A stretch of 64,000 nt of DNA from Microbispora sp. H11081 (GCF_012999535.1 NZ_JABBWV010000003.1:1-64000); one strand, 5' to 3'; numbered from the stretch's first letter, positions 14,946-24,981 are shown. Numbers and translations: made by a program. Notes: generated by a model not told the origin, from the sequence alone.

Positions 14946-17225
14946 ATGGCGAGGGGCATGGAACGGCCACGGCTGAAGGCGCACTTCACCACCGAAGTCC
15001 TCGACGACGCGAAAGTCTTCCTTCTGGCGGAGGGCCAGCACTATCTCGTCCGCGGCGCGGGCTCGGGCCGCGTCATCCCCTATCTCGACGGCCGGCACAC
15101 CGTGATGGACATCGTGCAGGCGCTGGCCGGCGAACTGTCACCGGCCCAGGCGGTGCTCGCCGTACGGCGCTACGAGGCCGCGGGTCACCTGGTCGAGGGC
15201 AGGCCGCCCCTGACCGACCCGCTGCTCGCCTTCTGGGACGCGCAGGGCATCGACCCGGCGGCCGTCGTCACCGCCCTGGAGCGGACCTCCTTCCGCGTGT
15301 TCGCGGGCAGTGGCGTCGACCCGGCGCCGGTCGAGGCGCTGCTGCGCGAGCACGGGCTGCGTACGGATCCGCACGACGGCGGCATGGGCGACATGGTCGT
15401 GGCGGTGGTCGACGACTACCTGGACCCGGGCCTCGAGGAGCTCAACGCCGAGTGCCTGGCGGCCGGGCGGCCCTGGGTGCTGGTCAGGCCGGCCGGAACC
15501 GTGGCCTGGCTCGGGCCGCTGTTCCAGCCGGGGGACACGGGCTGCTGGGCCTGCCTGTCCCAGCGGCTCGCGGGCAACCGGCAGGTCGAGCGTTACCTGG
15601 CGGGCAAGCGCGGCCGCGGGGAAGCGCCGAGCCACCCGGTGCGCGAGGCGCTGCCGGGCGGCGTGGCCGCGGTCGGCGGGCTGCTCGCGGCCGAGCTCGT
15701 GCGGACCGCCGCCACCGGCAAGCCGTCGACGCTGCAGGGCACCATGATCACAGTGGACCTGCGCACGCTCACCAGCGCGGAGCACCAGCTGATCCGGCTG
15801 CCGCAGTGCCCGGCGTGCGGCGACCCCGCGCTGATCCGTGAGCGGGAGCCCAAGGTGGCGCTGGCCGCGCGGACCGCCAGGCACGTGACCGACGGCGGCT
15901 ACCGGGTCGAGCAGCCCTCGGCGACGTACGCCCGGCTGGAGCGGCACGTCAGCCCTTATCTCGGCGCGGTCACCGGGCTGCGCCCGTGGAACGGCGAGGA
16001 CAACGGCGTGACCTACAGCTTCACCGCTGGTCACAACTTCGCGATGCTCGGCGACAACATGGACCTGCTGCGCCGCAACCTGCGCGGGCAGAGCGGCGGC
16101 AAGGGCCGCACCGAGATCCAGGCCAAGGTCAGCGCGCTGTGCGAGGCGATCGAGCGCTACTCGGGCGTGTGGCGCGGCGAGGAGCCGGTGCTCAAGGCGG
16201 CCTACGCCGACATCGAGCAGGGCCGCGCGGTCCACCCGGACGATCTGCTGCTGTTCTCGGAAAGGCAGTTCGGCGACAGGTCCGCCTGGAACAGCGACCC
16301 CTCGCACCGGCTGCACCTGGTGCCTGAGCGGTTCCGCACCGACCTGCCGCTGGACTGGTCGCGGGCCTGGTCGCTGACCGCGGACGAGGAGCGGCTGGTC
16401 CCCGCCGGGTACGCCTGGTACGGCCACCCCGACCTGGAACGCCACTTCTACTGTGTCGGCGACTCCAACGGCAGCGCATCGGGCAACACGCTCGAGGAGG
16501 CCATCCTGCAGGGGTTCTGCGAGGTGGTGGAGCGGGACGCGGTCGCGCTGTGGTGGTACAACCGGGTCCGCAGGCCCGCCTTCGACCTCGACTCGCTCAA
16601 CGAGCCCTACATCGACACGCTGCGCGAGTTCTACGCCGACATGGGCCGCAGCCTGTGGCTGCTCGACCTCACCACCGACCTCGGCGTGCCGGCCTTCGCC
16701 GGCGTGTCCCACCGGCTGGACCACCCCGTGCAGGACGTCATCGTGGGGTTCGGCTCACACCTCGATCCCCGGATCGCCGCGCTGCGCACGCTGACCGAGG
16801 TCAACCAGTTCCTCCCCTCCGTACGCCGCAGGGACGAGAACGGCGAGACGATCTACCACGACGACGACATCGCCACGCTCCGCTGGTGGAAGGAGACCAC
16901 CGTCGAGAGCGACCCCTGGCTGCTGCCCGACCCCGCGCAGCGTCCGCGCACGCTCGCGGACTACGCGGTGCCGCAGGACACCGACCTCGCGGCCGACGTC
17001 GAGACCTGCGTCTCCAGGGCCGCCGCCTGCGGCCTGGAGATGATCGTGCTCGACCAGACCAGGCCCGATCTTGAGCTCAGCGTGGCCCGGGTGCTGGTTC
17101 CCGGCATGCGCCACTTCTGGCGCAGGCTCGGCCCCGGCCGTCTGTACGACGTCCCGGTGTCCCTCGGCTGGCGGACGCGGCCGGCCACGGAGGAGGAGCT
17201 CAACCCCACCAGCGTCTTCTTCTGA
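14946..17225 (+). CDS. Fused TOMM cyclodehydratase: RRE / ThiF-like / YcaO
   Basis: This 759-residue protein should install azoline rings on Cys, Ser or Thr of the precursor using ATP. Residues about 1-85 form the winged-helix leader-binding element (FTTEVLDDAKVFLLAEGQHY). The next ~280 residues are the E1/ThiF-like partner with a zinc tetrad in CWAC (about 200) and CPAC (about 288). The YcaO domain follows, with EIQAKVSALCEAIERYSG, GNTLEEAILQGFCEVVERDA and RTLTEVNQFLPS. It ends NPTSVFF and lacks the PxPxP tail of many azoline YcaO proteins. I use the ATG at 14946; ATG 14958 is an alternative, and neither has a clear ribosome site. It leads the five-gene operon to 24747. Confidence 0.9.
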   Translation: MARGMERPRLKAHFTTEVLDDAKVFLLAEGQHYLVRGAGSGRVIPYLDGRHTVMDIVQALAGELSPAQAVLAVRRYEAAGHLVEGRPPLTDPLLAFWDAQGIDPAAVVTALERTSFRVFAGSGVDPAPVEALLREHGLRTDPHDGGMGDMVVAVVDDYLDPGLEELNAECLAAGRPWVLVRPAGTVAWLGPLFQPGDTGCWACLSQRLAGNRQVERYLAGKRGRGEAPSHPVREALPGGVAAVGGLLAAELVRTAATGKPSTLQGTMITVDLRTLTSAEHQLIRLPQCPACGDPALIREREPKVALAARTARHVTDGGYRVEQPSATYARLERHVSPYLGAVTGLRPWNGEDNGVTYSFTAGHNFAMLGDNMDLLRRNLRGQSGGKGRTEIQAKVSALCEAIERYSGVWRGEEPVLKAAYADIEQGRAVHPDDLLLFSERQFGDRSAWNSDPSHRLHLVPERFRTDLPLDWSRAWSLTADEERLVPAGYAWYGHPDLERHFYCVGDSNGSASGNTLEEAILQGFCEVVERDAVALWWYNRVRRPAFDLDSLNEPYIDTLREFYADMGRSLWLLDLTTDLGVPAFAGVSHRLDHPVQDVIVGFGSHLDPRIAALRTLTEVNQFLPSVRRRDENGETIYHDDDIATLRWWKETTVESDPWLLPDPAQRPRTLADYAVPQDTDLAADVETCVSRAAACGLEMIVLDQTRPDLELSVARVLVPGMRHFWRRLGPGRLYDVPVSLGWRTRPATEEELNPTSVFF

Positions 17226-17241
17226 CCGATAGGGGAGAGCG

Positions 17242-18702
17242 ATGCACACCGTTCAGCTGCGGCTGCGCCGCGACGCGGGGCTGTCAGAACCGGAGGGGAC
17301 GCCGGGGGCGCTCACCCTGGCCACGCCGTTCGGGCCGGCCGCGCTGCGCGGTCTGCCGCCGGGCGCGGTCGCCGCGCTGCGGGCGCTCGCGGGCGGCGGC
17401 GTGAGCGAGGAGGAACTGGCCGGGATCGTCACCTCGCACGACGGCGAGGGCGGGCTGCTGCGCTGGCACCTGCTGCTGCGCAAGCTGTCGGCGGGGGCGC
17501 TGCTGGAGCGGGCGGTGACGTCGTCAGGCGGTGACCCGGTCGCCGTGCTGCGCCCCTACGGCGGCGGTCCCCTGCGCGCGGCCGCGCCGCTCGCCGCGGA
17601 CGCCAGGGTGCGTCTTTCGAGGTTCGCCGTCGCGGCGCCGGAGGACGGCAGGCTCGTGGTGCGCGCGCCCCGCAGTCCACTCGGGGTGGAGCTCGCCCCG
17701 GCCGCCGCCCCGCTGCTCGGCCTGCTCGCGGACTGGACGACGCCGGCCGCGCTCGTCTGCCCTGGCCTGCCGGACGCGACCACGGCGGCGGTCCTCGGCC
17801 TGTTCGCCGGCGCCGGGCTGCTGGTGCGGCCGACGCAGGAGGGGAAGGACCCCGAGCGCGGCGCGGCGCCGCTCGCCCAGTGGTCGCCGGCCGACCTGTG
17901 GCTGCACACCCGCACCAGGGAGCCACGCGCGAGCGCACGCTACGGCGGCAGCTACCCCATGCGGGGCGTGCAGGATCCGCTGCCCGTGACGCCGCCCGCG
18001 TTCCCCGGGCCCAGGATCACCCTGGAGCCTCCCGACCTGGACGCGATCGCGAAGACCGAGGCCGGTCTAACCGACGTCCTGGAGGCCCGCCGCTCGATCC
18101 GCGAGCACGACGCCGCCGCCCCGATCACCCTGGACCGCCTCGGCGAGCTGCTCTACCGCACGATGCGCCAGCGGGGCACGTTCACCGGTGAGGACGGCCA
18201 GGAGCTGGCCGACCGGCCCTACCCGTCCGGAGGCGCCGTCCACGAGCTGGAGGTCTATCCCCTCGTCGTCTCCTGCGAGGGCCTGGAGGCGGGGCTGTGG
18301 CACTACGCCGCCGGCGCGCACGCGCTGGAACGGGTGGCCGATCCCGGTCCCGCGACCCGCACGCTGCTCGACCGGGCCAGGTCGGCGGCGATGATGACCG
18401 ACGACCCCCAGGTCCTGCTGCTCGTGACGGCCCGCTTCGGCCGGGTGATGTGGAAGTACGAGACCATCGCCTACTCGCTGATCCTCAAGCACGTCGGCGT
18501 GCTGTACCAGACCTTCTACCTGGTGGCCACGGCCATGGGCCTGGCGGTCTGCGGGCTCGGCGGCGGGGACGCGGCGGAGTTCGCCGCGGCCAGCGGCCTC
18601 GACCCGCACGCGGAGGGCAGCGTGGGCGAGCTCGTGCTCGGCAGCAGGCCGGGCGGCGCGGCGGGGACGCCGCCGCAGTGGCGGACGGGGGTGCCGATGT
18701 GA
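17242..18702 (+). CDS. SagB/ThcOx-family azoline dehydrogenase
   Basis: A 486-residue nitroreductase-fold flavoenzyme expected to oxidise thiazolines/oxazolines to thiazoles/oxazoles with FMN. The C-terminal half holds the family features: TDVLEARRSIREHD, RPYPSGGAVHELEVYPLV, and KYETIAYSLILKHVGVLYQT with the Lys-Tyr pair placed as in BcerB/McbC-type oxidases. The first ~250 residues are a poorly conserved extension seen in longer SagB proteins. GGGGAG precedes the ATG, 16 bp after the cyclodehydratase. Its presence predicts aromatic azoles rather than azolines in the product. Confidence 0.85.
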   Translation: MHTVQLRLRRDAGLSEPEGTPGALTLATPFGPAALRGLPPGAVAALRALAGGGVSEEELAGIVTSHDGEGGLLRWHLLLRKLSAGALLERAVTSSGGDPVAVLRPYGGGPLRAAAPLAADARVRLSRFAVAAPEDGRLVVRAPRSPLGVELAPAAAPLLGLLADWTTPAALVCPGLPDATTAAVLGLFAGAGLLVRPTQEGKDPERGAAPLAQWSPADLWLHTRTREPRASARYGGSYPMRGVQDPLPVTPPAFPGPRITLEPPDLDAIAKTEAGLTDVLEARRSIREHDAAAPITLDRLGELLYRTMRQRGTFTGEDGQELADRPYPSGGAVHELEVYPLVVSCEGLEAGLWHYAAGAHALERVADPGPATRTLLDRARSAAMMTDDPQVLLLVTARFGRVMWKYETIAYSLILKHVGVLYQTFYLVATAMGLAVCGLGGGDAAEFAAASGLDPHAEGSVGELVLGSRPGGAAGTPPQWRTGVPM

Positions 18703-19511
18703 AGTTCCGGTTGAAGGCCCTGCAGCGGATGCGGGAGCCCGACGAGCTCGACTCGCCGACGCTGCTCGCCTCGCCGCGCGGCTGGATCGCCACGTTCGTC
18801 GTGCTGATCGTGGTCGTCGCCGCGGGGGCGTGGTCGTTCGTCGGCCGGTTGCCCGTCACCGTCACCGCCAAGGGGTTGCTGACCCGCCCGGCGGGCACCG
18901 CCGAGTTGCAGAGCCCCTACACAGGGACCGTGCGGACGATGATGGTGGGCCCGGGCGGGCGGGTGGTGCGCGGCCAGGCGGTGGCGGAGGTCCTGCGGGC
19001 CGACGGCACCGTGCGTACCGTGAGCAGCCCGTTCACCGGCGAGGTCGTCACCATGTCGGCGGGCGAGGGCGCGATGGTCCGCGAGGGCGAGGGGCTGCTC
19101 GCGATGGAGCGGACCGACGGCCCCCACGACCGCCTGGTCGCGATGCTGTTCGTGCCGGGCGACCAGGCGCTCGGCATCGCCCCCGGCCGTACGGTCGACC
19201 TCGCGGTGGCCGACGCCCCGCCCGGCGTGTTCGGGCTGCTGCGCGGCACGGTGACCTCGATCAGCCCCTACCCGCTGATGGCGGAGGGCGTCGCCGGCCT
19301 GGTCGGCGGGGACCTCGCGGCCCGCGGCTACGTCGGCGGGCAGCCGCCCCGCCTGGTGGTCGTCGACCTCGTCCCCGACGCGGCGACCCTCTCCGGCTAC
19401 TCCTGGACGACCGAGACCGGTCCACCGATGAGGCTGCGGTCGCAGGTCACGGTGACGGGCACGGTCACGCTCAGCAGCCAGACCCCATTCAACCTGCTGC
19501 TCGGACGCTGA
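18699..19511 (+). CDS. HlyD-family secretion adaptor (NHLM type)
   Basis: A 270-residue membrane-fusion-like protein with one N-terminal membrane segment (WIATFVVLIVVVAAGAWSFV, about residues 28-47) and a lipoyl/barrel-sandwich region: ELQSPYTGTVRTMMVGPGG and VSSPFTGEVVTMSAGEGAMV. The GTG at 18699 overlaps the stop of the dehydrogenase (ATGTGA), so translation is coupled. In NHLM clusters such an adaptor pairs with the two ABC transporters that follow. In a Gram-positive cell it would connect the transporter to the outer face of the membrane. Confidence 0.85.
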   Translation: MKFRLKALQRMREPDELDSPTLLASPRGWIATFVVLIVVVAAGAWSFVGRLPVTVTAKGLLTRPAGTAELQSPYTGTVRTMMVGPGGRVVRGQAVAEVLRADGTVRTVSSPFTGEVVTMSAGEGAMVREGEGLLAMERTDGPHDRLVAMLFVPGDQALGIAPGRTVDLAVADAPPGVFGLLRGTVTSISPYPLMAEGVAGLVGGDLAARGYVGGQPPRLVVVDLVPDAATLSGYSWTTETGPPMRLRSQVTVTGTVTLSSQTPFNLLLGR

Positions 19512-19522
19512 GAAGGAGACGG

Positions 19523-21775
19523 ATGAGCCAGGTCACGGCGCCCCGCGCGGACGCCCAGCCGCCCCGCGCCCCGCGTGGGCGCGACGCCCGCAGACGGGGC
19601 GGGCGGCGCGGGAGCACGCCGACCGTCATCCAGATGGAAGCCGTCGAGTGCGGGGCGGCCGCCCTGTCCATGGTCCTCGGCCATTACGGCAGGTTCGTGC
19701 CGCTCGAGGAGCTGCGGGCCGCCTGCGCGGTGTCCCGCGACGGCGCGAAGGCGTCCAGCGTGATCGCCGCCGCCCGCAGGTACGGCCTGGAGGCCAAGGG
19801 CTTCCAGATGGAGCTGGACGACCTGCGCGACGTCGCCAAGCCGGCGATCATCTTCTGGGCGTTCCAGCACTTCATGGTCGTCGAGGGCATCCGCACCCGC
19901 TTCGGCAGGCAGGTCGTGGCGGTCAACGACCCCGCGAGCGGCCCGCGCCTGCTCGACTGGGACGAGTTCGACTCGGGCTTCACCGGCATCGTGCTGACCT
20001 TCGAGCCAGGGCCGGGGTTCCGGCCGGGCGGCCGCCCCACCAGGGTCGCGGAGGCGCTGCTGTCGCGCCGCATGCCCACGGGCCGGGCGCTGCCGCTGGT
20101 GCTGCTGGCGAGCCTGCTGCTGGTCGTGCCGGGGATCGTCGCCCCGGCCTTCAGCCGGGTGTTCATCGACCACATCCTCACCGGCCGCGATCCCGGCTTC
20201 GTCCTGCCGCTGCTGCTGGCGATGTCGATGACCGCCCTGGCGATGTTCGTGCTGACCTCGGTCCAGCGGCACTACCTGCTGCGGATGGAGATACGGATGG
20301 GGCTGGTCAGCTCCGCCCGTTTCTTCCGGCATCTGCTGCGCCTGCCGGTGGAGTTCTTCCTGCAACGCAGGCCCGCCGAGGTCGCCCGGCGGGTTTCTGC
20401 CAACGACATGGTCGCCGAGATCCTGTCCAGGGATCTGGCGATCACCGTCGTCAACCTCGTCCTCGTGCTCTTCTACGCGGTCGTCCTGGTCAGGTACGAC
20501 CTGCTGCTCGCCCTCATCGGCGTGAGCATGGCGCTGCTCAACATCGTGGTCCTGCGGCAGGTGTCGAGGGCGAGGACCGACGCGGTGGCCGCCCTGCGGG
20601 CCGATCTCGGCAACCTCACCTCGGCCACGTTCAACACGCTGCAACTCGTGGAGACCGTCAAGGCCACCGGCGCCGAGCCGGGGGCGTTCCAGAGATGGGC
20701 GGGCTTCCTGGCCAAGGCGGTCACCGCCCGGCAGCGGCTGGGCGTGCCGAGCGCGGTCATCACGGTCGTGCCGCCGCTGCTCGCCGGGGTCAACAGCGGG
20801 CTCATCCTGCTCGTCGGCGGCCTGCGCGTGGTGGACGGCGCGGTCAGCGTCGGCCTGCTGGTGGCCTTCCAGAGCCTGCTCGGCGCGCTGTCGCGGCCGG
20901 TCACCCAGCTCACCAACCTCGGCGGGCGCCTCCAGGACATCTCGGCCGACATCACCCGCCTGTACGACGTGGAACGGCATCCCCGCTCGCCCGTCTTCGA
21001 CCGCGAGGACAGGCCCTCGGGCAGCCGGCTCGACGGGTCGATCACCTTCGACGAGGTGACGTTCGGGTACAACCCGCTGGCCAAACCGGTGATCAGCAAC
21101 GTGTCGTTCTCTGTGGTGCCCGGCCGCCGGGTGGCGATCGTGGGGAGCTCGGGAAGCGGCAAGTCGACGATCGGCAGGCTCGCGGCCGGTCTGTACGGCC
21201 CGGCGTCCGGCCGGGTGCTGCTCGACGGGCGCGACCGCCAGGAGATCTCGCGCACCGAGCTCGCGGCCTCGATCGCGTACGTGGACCAGGACATCTCACT
21301 GTTCGAGGGCACGGTGCGCGACAACCTCACGCTGTGGAGCGACGACATCTCCGACGAGGTCGTCACCGCCGCGCTGCACGACGCGGCCGTCTTCGACGTC
21401 ATCTCCGCCCGTCCGGGCGGGCTCAACAGCCGGGTCCGCGAGGGCGGGCGCAACTTCAGCGGCGGCCAGCGTCAGCGGATGGAGCTGGCCAGGGCGCTGG
21501 CGGCGCAGCCGACCCTGCTCGTCCTCGACGAGGCGACCAGCGCGCTCGACCCGGAGACCGAGCGGGTGATCGCCGACAACCTGCGCCGCCGCGGCTGCGC
21601 CTGCCTGATCATCGCGCACCGGCTGTCCACCGTACGGGACGCCGACGAGATCCTCGTGCTGCACCAGGGCGAGGTGGTGGAGCGCGGCATACACGAGGAC
21701 CTGGTGGGCCTCGGCGGGCACTACGCACGCCTGATCGAGAACGCCCGGACGGGCGGCGAGGGAGCGGACCGATGA
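19523..21775 (+). CDS. Peptidase-containing ABC exporter (C39, NHLP/NHLM family)
   Basis: A 750-residue bacteriocin-type exporter. The N-terminal C39 cysteine-protease domain has Cys43 (QMEAVECGAAALSM), His116 (FQHFMVVEG) and Asp136 (NDPASG). A six-helix permease domain follows (about 175-470), then a nucleotide-binding domain with IVGSSGSGKSTIGR (about 540), FSGGQRQRMELAR and LLVLDEATSALD. It is predicted to cut the precursor after the small-residue site that ends the NHLP leader (AAG) and export the core. AAGGAG precedes the ATG by 7 nt. It overlaps the next gene by ATGA. Confidence 0.92.
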   Translation: MSQVTAPRADAQPPRAPRGRDARRRGGRRGSTPTVIQMEAVECGAAALSMVLGHYGRFVPLEELRAACAVSRDGAKASSVIAAARRYGLEAKGFQMELDDLRDVAKPAIIFWAFQHFMVVEGIRTRFGRQVVAVNDPASGPRLLDWDEFDSGFTGIVLTFEPGPGFRPGGRPTRVAEALLSRRMPTGRALPLVLLASLLLVVPGIVAPAFSRVFIDHILTGRDPGFVLPLLLAMSMTALAMFVLTSVQRHYLLRMEIRMGLVSSARFFRHLLRLPVEFFLQRRPAEVARRVSANDMVAEILSRDLAITVVNLVLVLFYAVVLVRYDLLLALIGVSMALLNIVVLRQVSRARTDAVAALRADLGNLTSATFNTLQLVETVKATGAEPGAFQRWAGFLAKAVTARQRLGVPSAVITVVPPLLAGVNSGLILLVGGLRVVDGAVSVGLLVAFQSLLGALSRPVTQLTNLGGRLQDISADITRLYDVERHPRSPVFDREDRPSGSRLDGSITFDEVTFGYNPLAKPVISNVSFSVVPGRRVAIVGSSGSGKSTIGRLAAGLYGPASGRVLLDGRDRQEISRTELAASIAYVDQDISLFEGTVRDNLTLWSDDISDEVVTAALHDAAVFDVISARPGGLNSRVREGGRNFSGGQRQRMELARALAAQPTLLVLDEATSALDPETERVIADNLRRRGCACLIIAHRLSTVRDADEILVLHQGEVVERGIHEDLVGLGGHYARLIENARTGGEGADR

Positions 21776-24747
21776 GCGTCTCGACCGTGGCGGACTCCCC
21801 GGCGTTCTCGTCGTTCTTCACGGACGCGGCCACGCCGGTCGACTACTCGGCCGACCGGCTGCTCGTGCTCGCCGACCTGCGCGAGGTGCTGCTGGTCGAG
21901 CGCGGCGCGGTCGACCTGTTCGCCGTGCGCCTGCGGGACGGCAAGCCGGTCGGCAGGTGGAACTACCTGTGCCGGGTGCGGCAGGGCACGCTGATGCTCG
22001 GCTCGCCCAGGGGGCCGAGGCACAGCATCGTCGGGCGGCCGGTGCTCGGCACCCGCGTGTCGCGCCTGCCGCTGGCCCGGCTGGAGGGCCTGTCGGCCCG
22101 GCGCGTCCACGGCCCGTCCGAGTCGGGCAGGGCGGTCCGCGCGCTGCCCACCCGCGAGTACGGCCTGGCGGTGCGCGAGTTCGTGCGCGGCCTGGACGCC
22201 GGGCTGGTGGCGCTCGCGGCGTCGATGCGCGACACGCTGCCCCCGCGCGACTTCGTCCCGCTGGTGCCGCACGAGCCCGTCACCGTACGCGAGGGCGAGG
22301 CCGTCCGTTCCGTCGACGGCGTCCAGTGGATCACGGTCGAGGACGGCGTGGTCGAGATGCCGGAGGGCGTCTCAGGTCAGCTCAGCGCGGGCGCCGAGGT
22401 CTGCGTGACCGAGCGCGACTGGCTGGCGGCGCTCGGCCCGGCGCGGCTGCGCGCCCGGTCGACCCTCGACCTGCTCGGCGAAGGCGCGCTGTGGCACCGG
22501 TGGGTCGAGCACACCACCCGCTTCCTCTACATGATCGACCGGCGGGTCGAGCGCAGGAACTCCGCCGAGCTGAAGGCGCTGACGGGCCGGGCCGAGCGGG
22601 GCGCGGACGTGCTGCGCGGCACCGCCCGCGGGTTCGACACGCTGGTGCGCGACACCGAGGCGCGGGTGCGCCTCGCCGACGTGGCGGGGGATCCGCCCGC
22701 GCTGGCCGCCGCGCGCCTGGTGGCGTCGCACGCCGGTTTCCCGGTGACCGCGCCCCCGCAGGGCGGGGCGCACGGCGGCAGGATCGACCCGCTGCAGGCC
22801 ATCGCGCTCGCCTCCGGCGTGCGCACCCGCAGGATCAGGCTGGACGACCGCTGGTGGCGGCGGGACATCGGGCCGATGGTGGGTTACCGCGCCTCCGACG
22901 GGGTGCCGGTGGCGCTGCTGCCCATCGGGTCGCGCTACGTCGTGGCCGCGCCGGGGGAGGAACGCGTCACCCCGGTCACGGCGGAGGTCGCCGGCACGCT
23001 GACCCGGCACGCCGACGTGCTGTACGAGCCGCTGCCGCCCGCCGTCACCGGGGTGGGCGGGCTGCTGCGGTTCGGGCTGGCCAAGAACCGCAAGGACCTG
23101 TGGACCCTGCTCAGCCTGGGCACGCTGGTGGCCTTCATCGGCCTGCTGGTGCCCGCCATGACCGGCCTCGTGCTCGGCACGTACGTGGCCAGGGCCGAGC
23201 GCGAGATGATCGTGCAGGGCGCGCTGCTGGTGATCGCGGGGTCGCTCGTGGCGGCGGCTCTGTCGGTGGTGCAGAACTTCGCCGCGCTGCGCATCGAGGG
23301 CAGGTCGTCGGCCCGCCTGCAGGCGGGCGCGTGGATGCGGCTGCTGTCGCTGCCCGCGAAGTTCTTCACCGACTACTCCACCGCCGAGCTGGGCACCACG
23401 GTCCTCGGCGTGAGCGCGGTGCAGGAGACGCTGTCGGGCGTCATGACGACGGCGGCGCTCGGGCTGTTCGCCGGCCTGGCCAACCTCGTGCTCGTCTTCT
23501 TCTACGACGTGCGGCTGGCGCTGATCGCGTCGGCGCTCGTGCTGATCGGCGTGCTCGTGTGCGCGGTGGCCGGCTTCTTCGAGGTGCGCCTGCAGCGCAG
23601 GCTCTACACCCACGAGCAGCGGCTGTCGTCGCGGGTCTTCCAGCTCCTGACGGCGGTGCCGAAGCTGCGGGTGGCGGCGGCCGAGGACCGGGCCTTCGGG
23701 GTCTGGTCGTCGGAGTTCCTCAAGGCGCGCAGCGTCGGCGTGTCCGCCCGCAGGGTGCAGAACTTCGTCACGACCTTCAACGCCGGCTTCACGCTGGTCG
23801 CCTCGGTCGTCGTCTTCGCCGTGGTGGCCGGGCCGATGCTCGGGGAGGTGACCGTTCCCGCGTTCTTGGCGTTCTTCGCCGCGTTCAACCTGCTGCTGGC
23901 CTCGGTGCTGCAGTTCACCGGCGCGGCGATCACCGCGATGAGCGTGGTGCCCATGCTGGAGCGGCTGCGGCCGATCCTGGCGGCCGAGCCCGAGGAGCAC
24001 GCGGGCAAGGCCGATCCCGGCGAGCTGTCGGGCCGGATCGAGCTGTCGCGGACGTCGTTCCGGTACGGCGAGGACGGGCCGCTCGTCCTGGACGAGGTGG
24101 ACGTGTCGATCGAGCCGGGGGAGTTCGTCGCGATCGTCGGCCCCACCGGCAGCGGCAAGTCGACGATCCTGCGGCTGCTGCTCGGCTTCGAGTCGCCGAG
24201 CTCCGGCACGGTCCTGTACGACGGCCAGGACCTGGACGAGCTGGACATCGGCGCGGTGCGCCGCCAGTGCGGGGTGGTCCTGCAGAACAGCTCGCTGCTC
24301 GCGGGCGACATCAAGACCAACATCATCGGCAGCACCGATCACACGATCGACGACGCCTGGGACGCCGCCGCCATGGCGGGCATCGCCGACGACATCGCGA
24401 ACATGCCGATGGGCATGCACACGGTGCTGTCGGAGGGCACCAACACGCTGTCGGGCGGGCAGCGGCAGCGCATCATGATCGCCCGCGCCCTCGTATCGCA
24501 CCCCCGCATCGTGCTGTTCGACGAGGCGACGAGCGCGCTGGACAACCCCACCCAGAAGGTCGTCACGGAGAGCACCCGCCAGCTCAACGCCACCCGGATC
24601 GTGATCGCCCACCGGCTCTCGACGATCAGGGACGCCGACAGGATCGTGGTGCTCGACCGCGGGCGCATCGTCCAGCAGGGCAGGTACCAGGAACTGCTGG
24701 AGGACGCCGACGGGTTGTTCGCCAGGCTGGCCCGCCGCCAGATCTGA
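21772..24747 (+). CDS. Second NHLM-type ABC transporter, no peptidase
   Basis: A 991-residue protein. Residues 1-~420 are a non-catalytic N-terminal part that lacks the C39 triad and starts with a cyclic-nucleotide-domain-like segment. A transmembrane domain (about 435-740) and a nucleotide-binding domain follow, with VGPTGSGKSTILRLLLG (about 790), LSGGQRQRIMIARAL and VLFDEATSALD. This is the usual partner of the peptidase-bearing exporter in NHLM systems, probably forming a heterodimer. It is the last gene of the operon and is followed by a strong bidirectional terminator. Confidence 0.9.
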   Translation: MSVSTVADSPAFSSFFTDAATPVDYSADRLLVLADLREVLLVERGAVDLFAVRLRDGKPVGRWNYLCRVRQGTLMLGSPRGPRHSIVGRPVLGTRVSRLPLARLEGLSARRVHGPSESGRAVRALPTREYGLAVREFVRGLDAGLVALAASMRDTLPPRDFVPLVPHEPVTVREGEAVRSVDGVQWITVEDGVVEMPEGVSGQLSAGAEVCVTERDWLAALGPARLRARSTLDLLGEGALWHRWVEHTTRFLYMIDRRVERRNSAELKALTGRAERGADVLRGTARGFDTLVRDTEARVRLADVAGDPPALAAARLVASHAGFPVTAPPQGGAHGGRIDPLQAIALASGVRTRRIRLDDRWWRRDIGPMVGYRASDGVPVALLPIGSRYVVAAPGEERVTPVTAEVAGTLTRHADVLYEPLPPAVTGVGGLLRFGLAKNRKDLWTLLSLGTLVAFIGLLVPAMTGLVLGTYVARAEREMIVQGALLVIAGSLVAAALSVVQNFAALRIEGRSSARLQAGAWMRLLSLPAKFFTDYSTAELGTTVLGVSAVQETLSGVMTTAALGLFAGLANLVLVFFYDVRLALIASALVLIGVLVCAVAGFFEVRLQRRLYTHEQRLSSRVFQLLTAVPKLRVAAAEDRAFGVWSSEFLKARSVGVSARRVQNFVTTFNAGFTLVASVVVFAVVAGPMLGEVTVPAFLAFFAAFNLLLASVLQFTGAAITAMSVVPMLERLRPILAAEPEEHAGKADPGELSGRIELSRTSFRYGEDGPLVLDEVDVSIEPGEFVAIVGPTGSGKSTILRLLLGFESPSSGTVLYDGQDLDELDIGAVRRQCGVVLQNSSLLAGDIKTNIIGSTDHTIDDAWDAAAMAGIADDIANMPMGMHTVLSEGTNTLSGGQRQRIMIARALVSHPRIVLFDEATSALDNPTQKVVTESTRQLNATRIVIAHRLSTIRDADRIVVLDRGRIVQQGRYQELLEDADGLFARLARRQI

Positions 24748-24758
24748 CCCCGGCGAGG

Positions 24759-24786
24759 CGCCGCCGGCGGGCCTCCGCCGGCGGCG
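24759..24786. terminator. 12-bp hairpin between convergent operons
   Basis: CGCCGCCGGCGG (24759-24770) pairs perfectly with 24775-24786 across a 4-nt loop. It separates the NHLM transport operon from the converging P450/methyltransferase operon. Confidence 0.8.
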
Positions 24787-24795
24787 TCCGCGTGC

Positions 24796-24981
24796 TCAGT
24801 AGCGGGGCTTGCGGCTCATCGCGATGGCGACGACGAGGAACACCACGCCGAGCGCGCCGTACACGAAGGCGTGGGTGGTGGCGGGCGGCTTCACGCTGGC
24901 GTTGGCGACGGCCAGCCCGAGGCCCACGAGGGCGCTGATGTAGCAGAAGATCGCGATGAAGATCTTCCAGAAGGGGGTCAT
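24796..24981 (-). CDS. Small two-helix membrane protein (61 aa)
   Basis: MTPFWKIFIAIFCYISALVG begins a hydrophobic first helix, and AFVYGALGVVFLVVAIAM forms a second before the basic end SRKPRY. The ATG at 24981 overlaps the stop of the methyltransferase (ATGA), so it is the last gene of the P450 / methyltransferase operon. There is no recognised family. Small membrane proteins at the end of RiPP operons are sometimes immunity or export helpers; that is inference here. Confidence 0.7.
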   Translation of the reverse strand: MTPFWKIFIAIFCYISALVGLGLAVANASVKPPATTHAFVYGALGVVFLVVAIAMSRKPRY

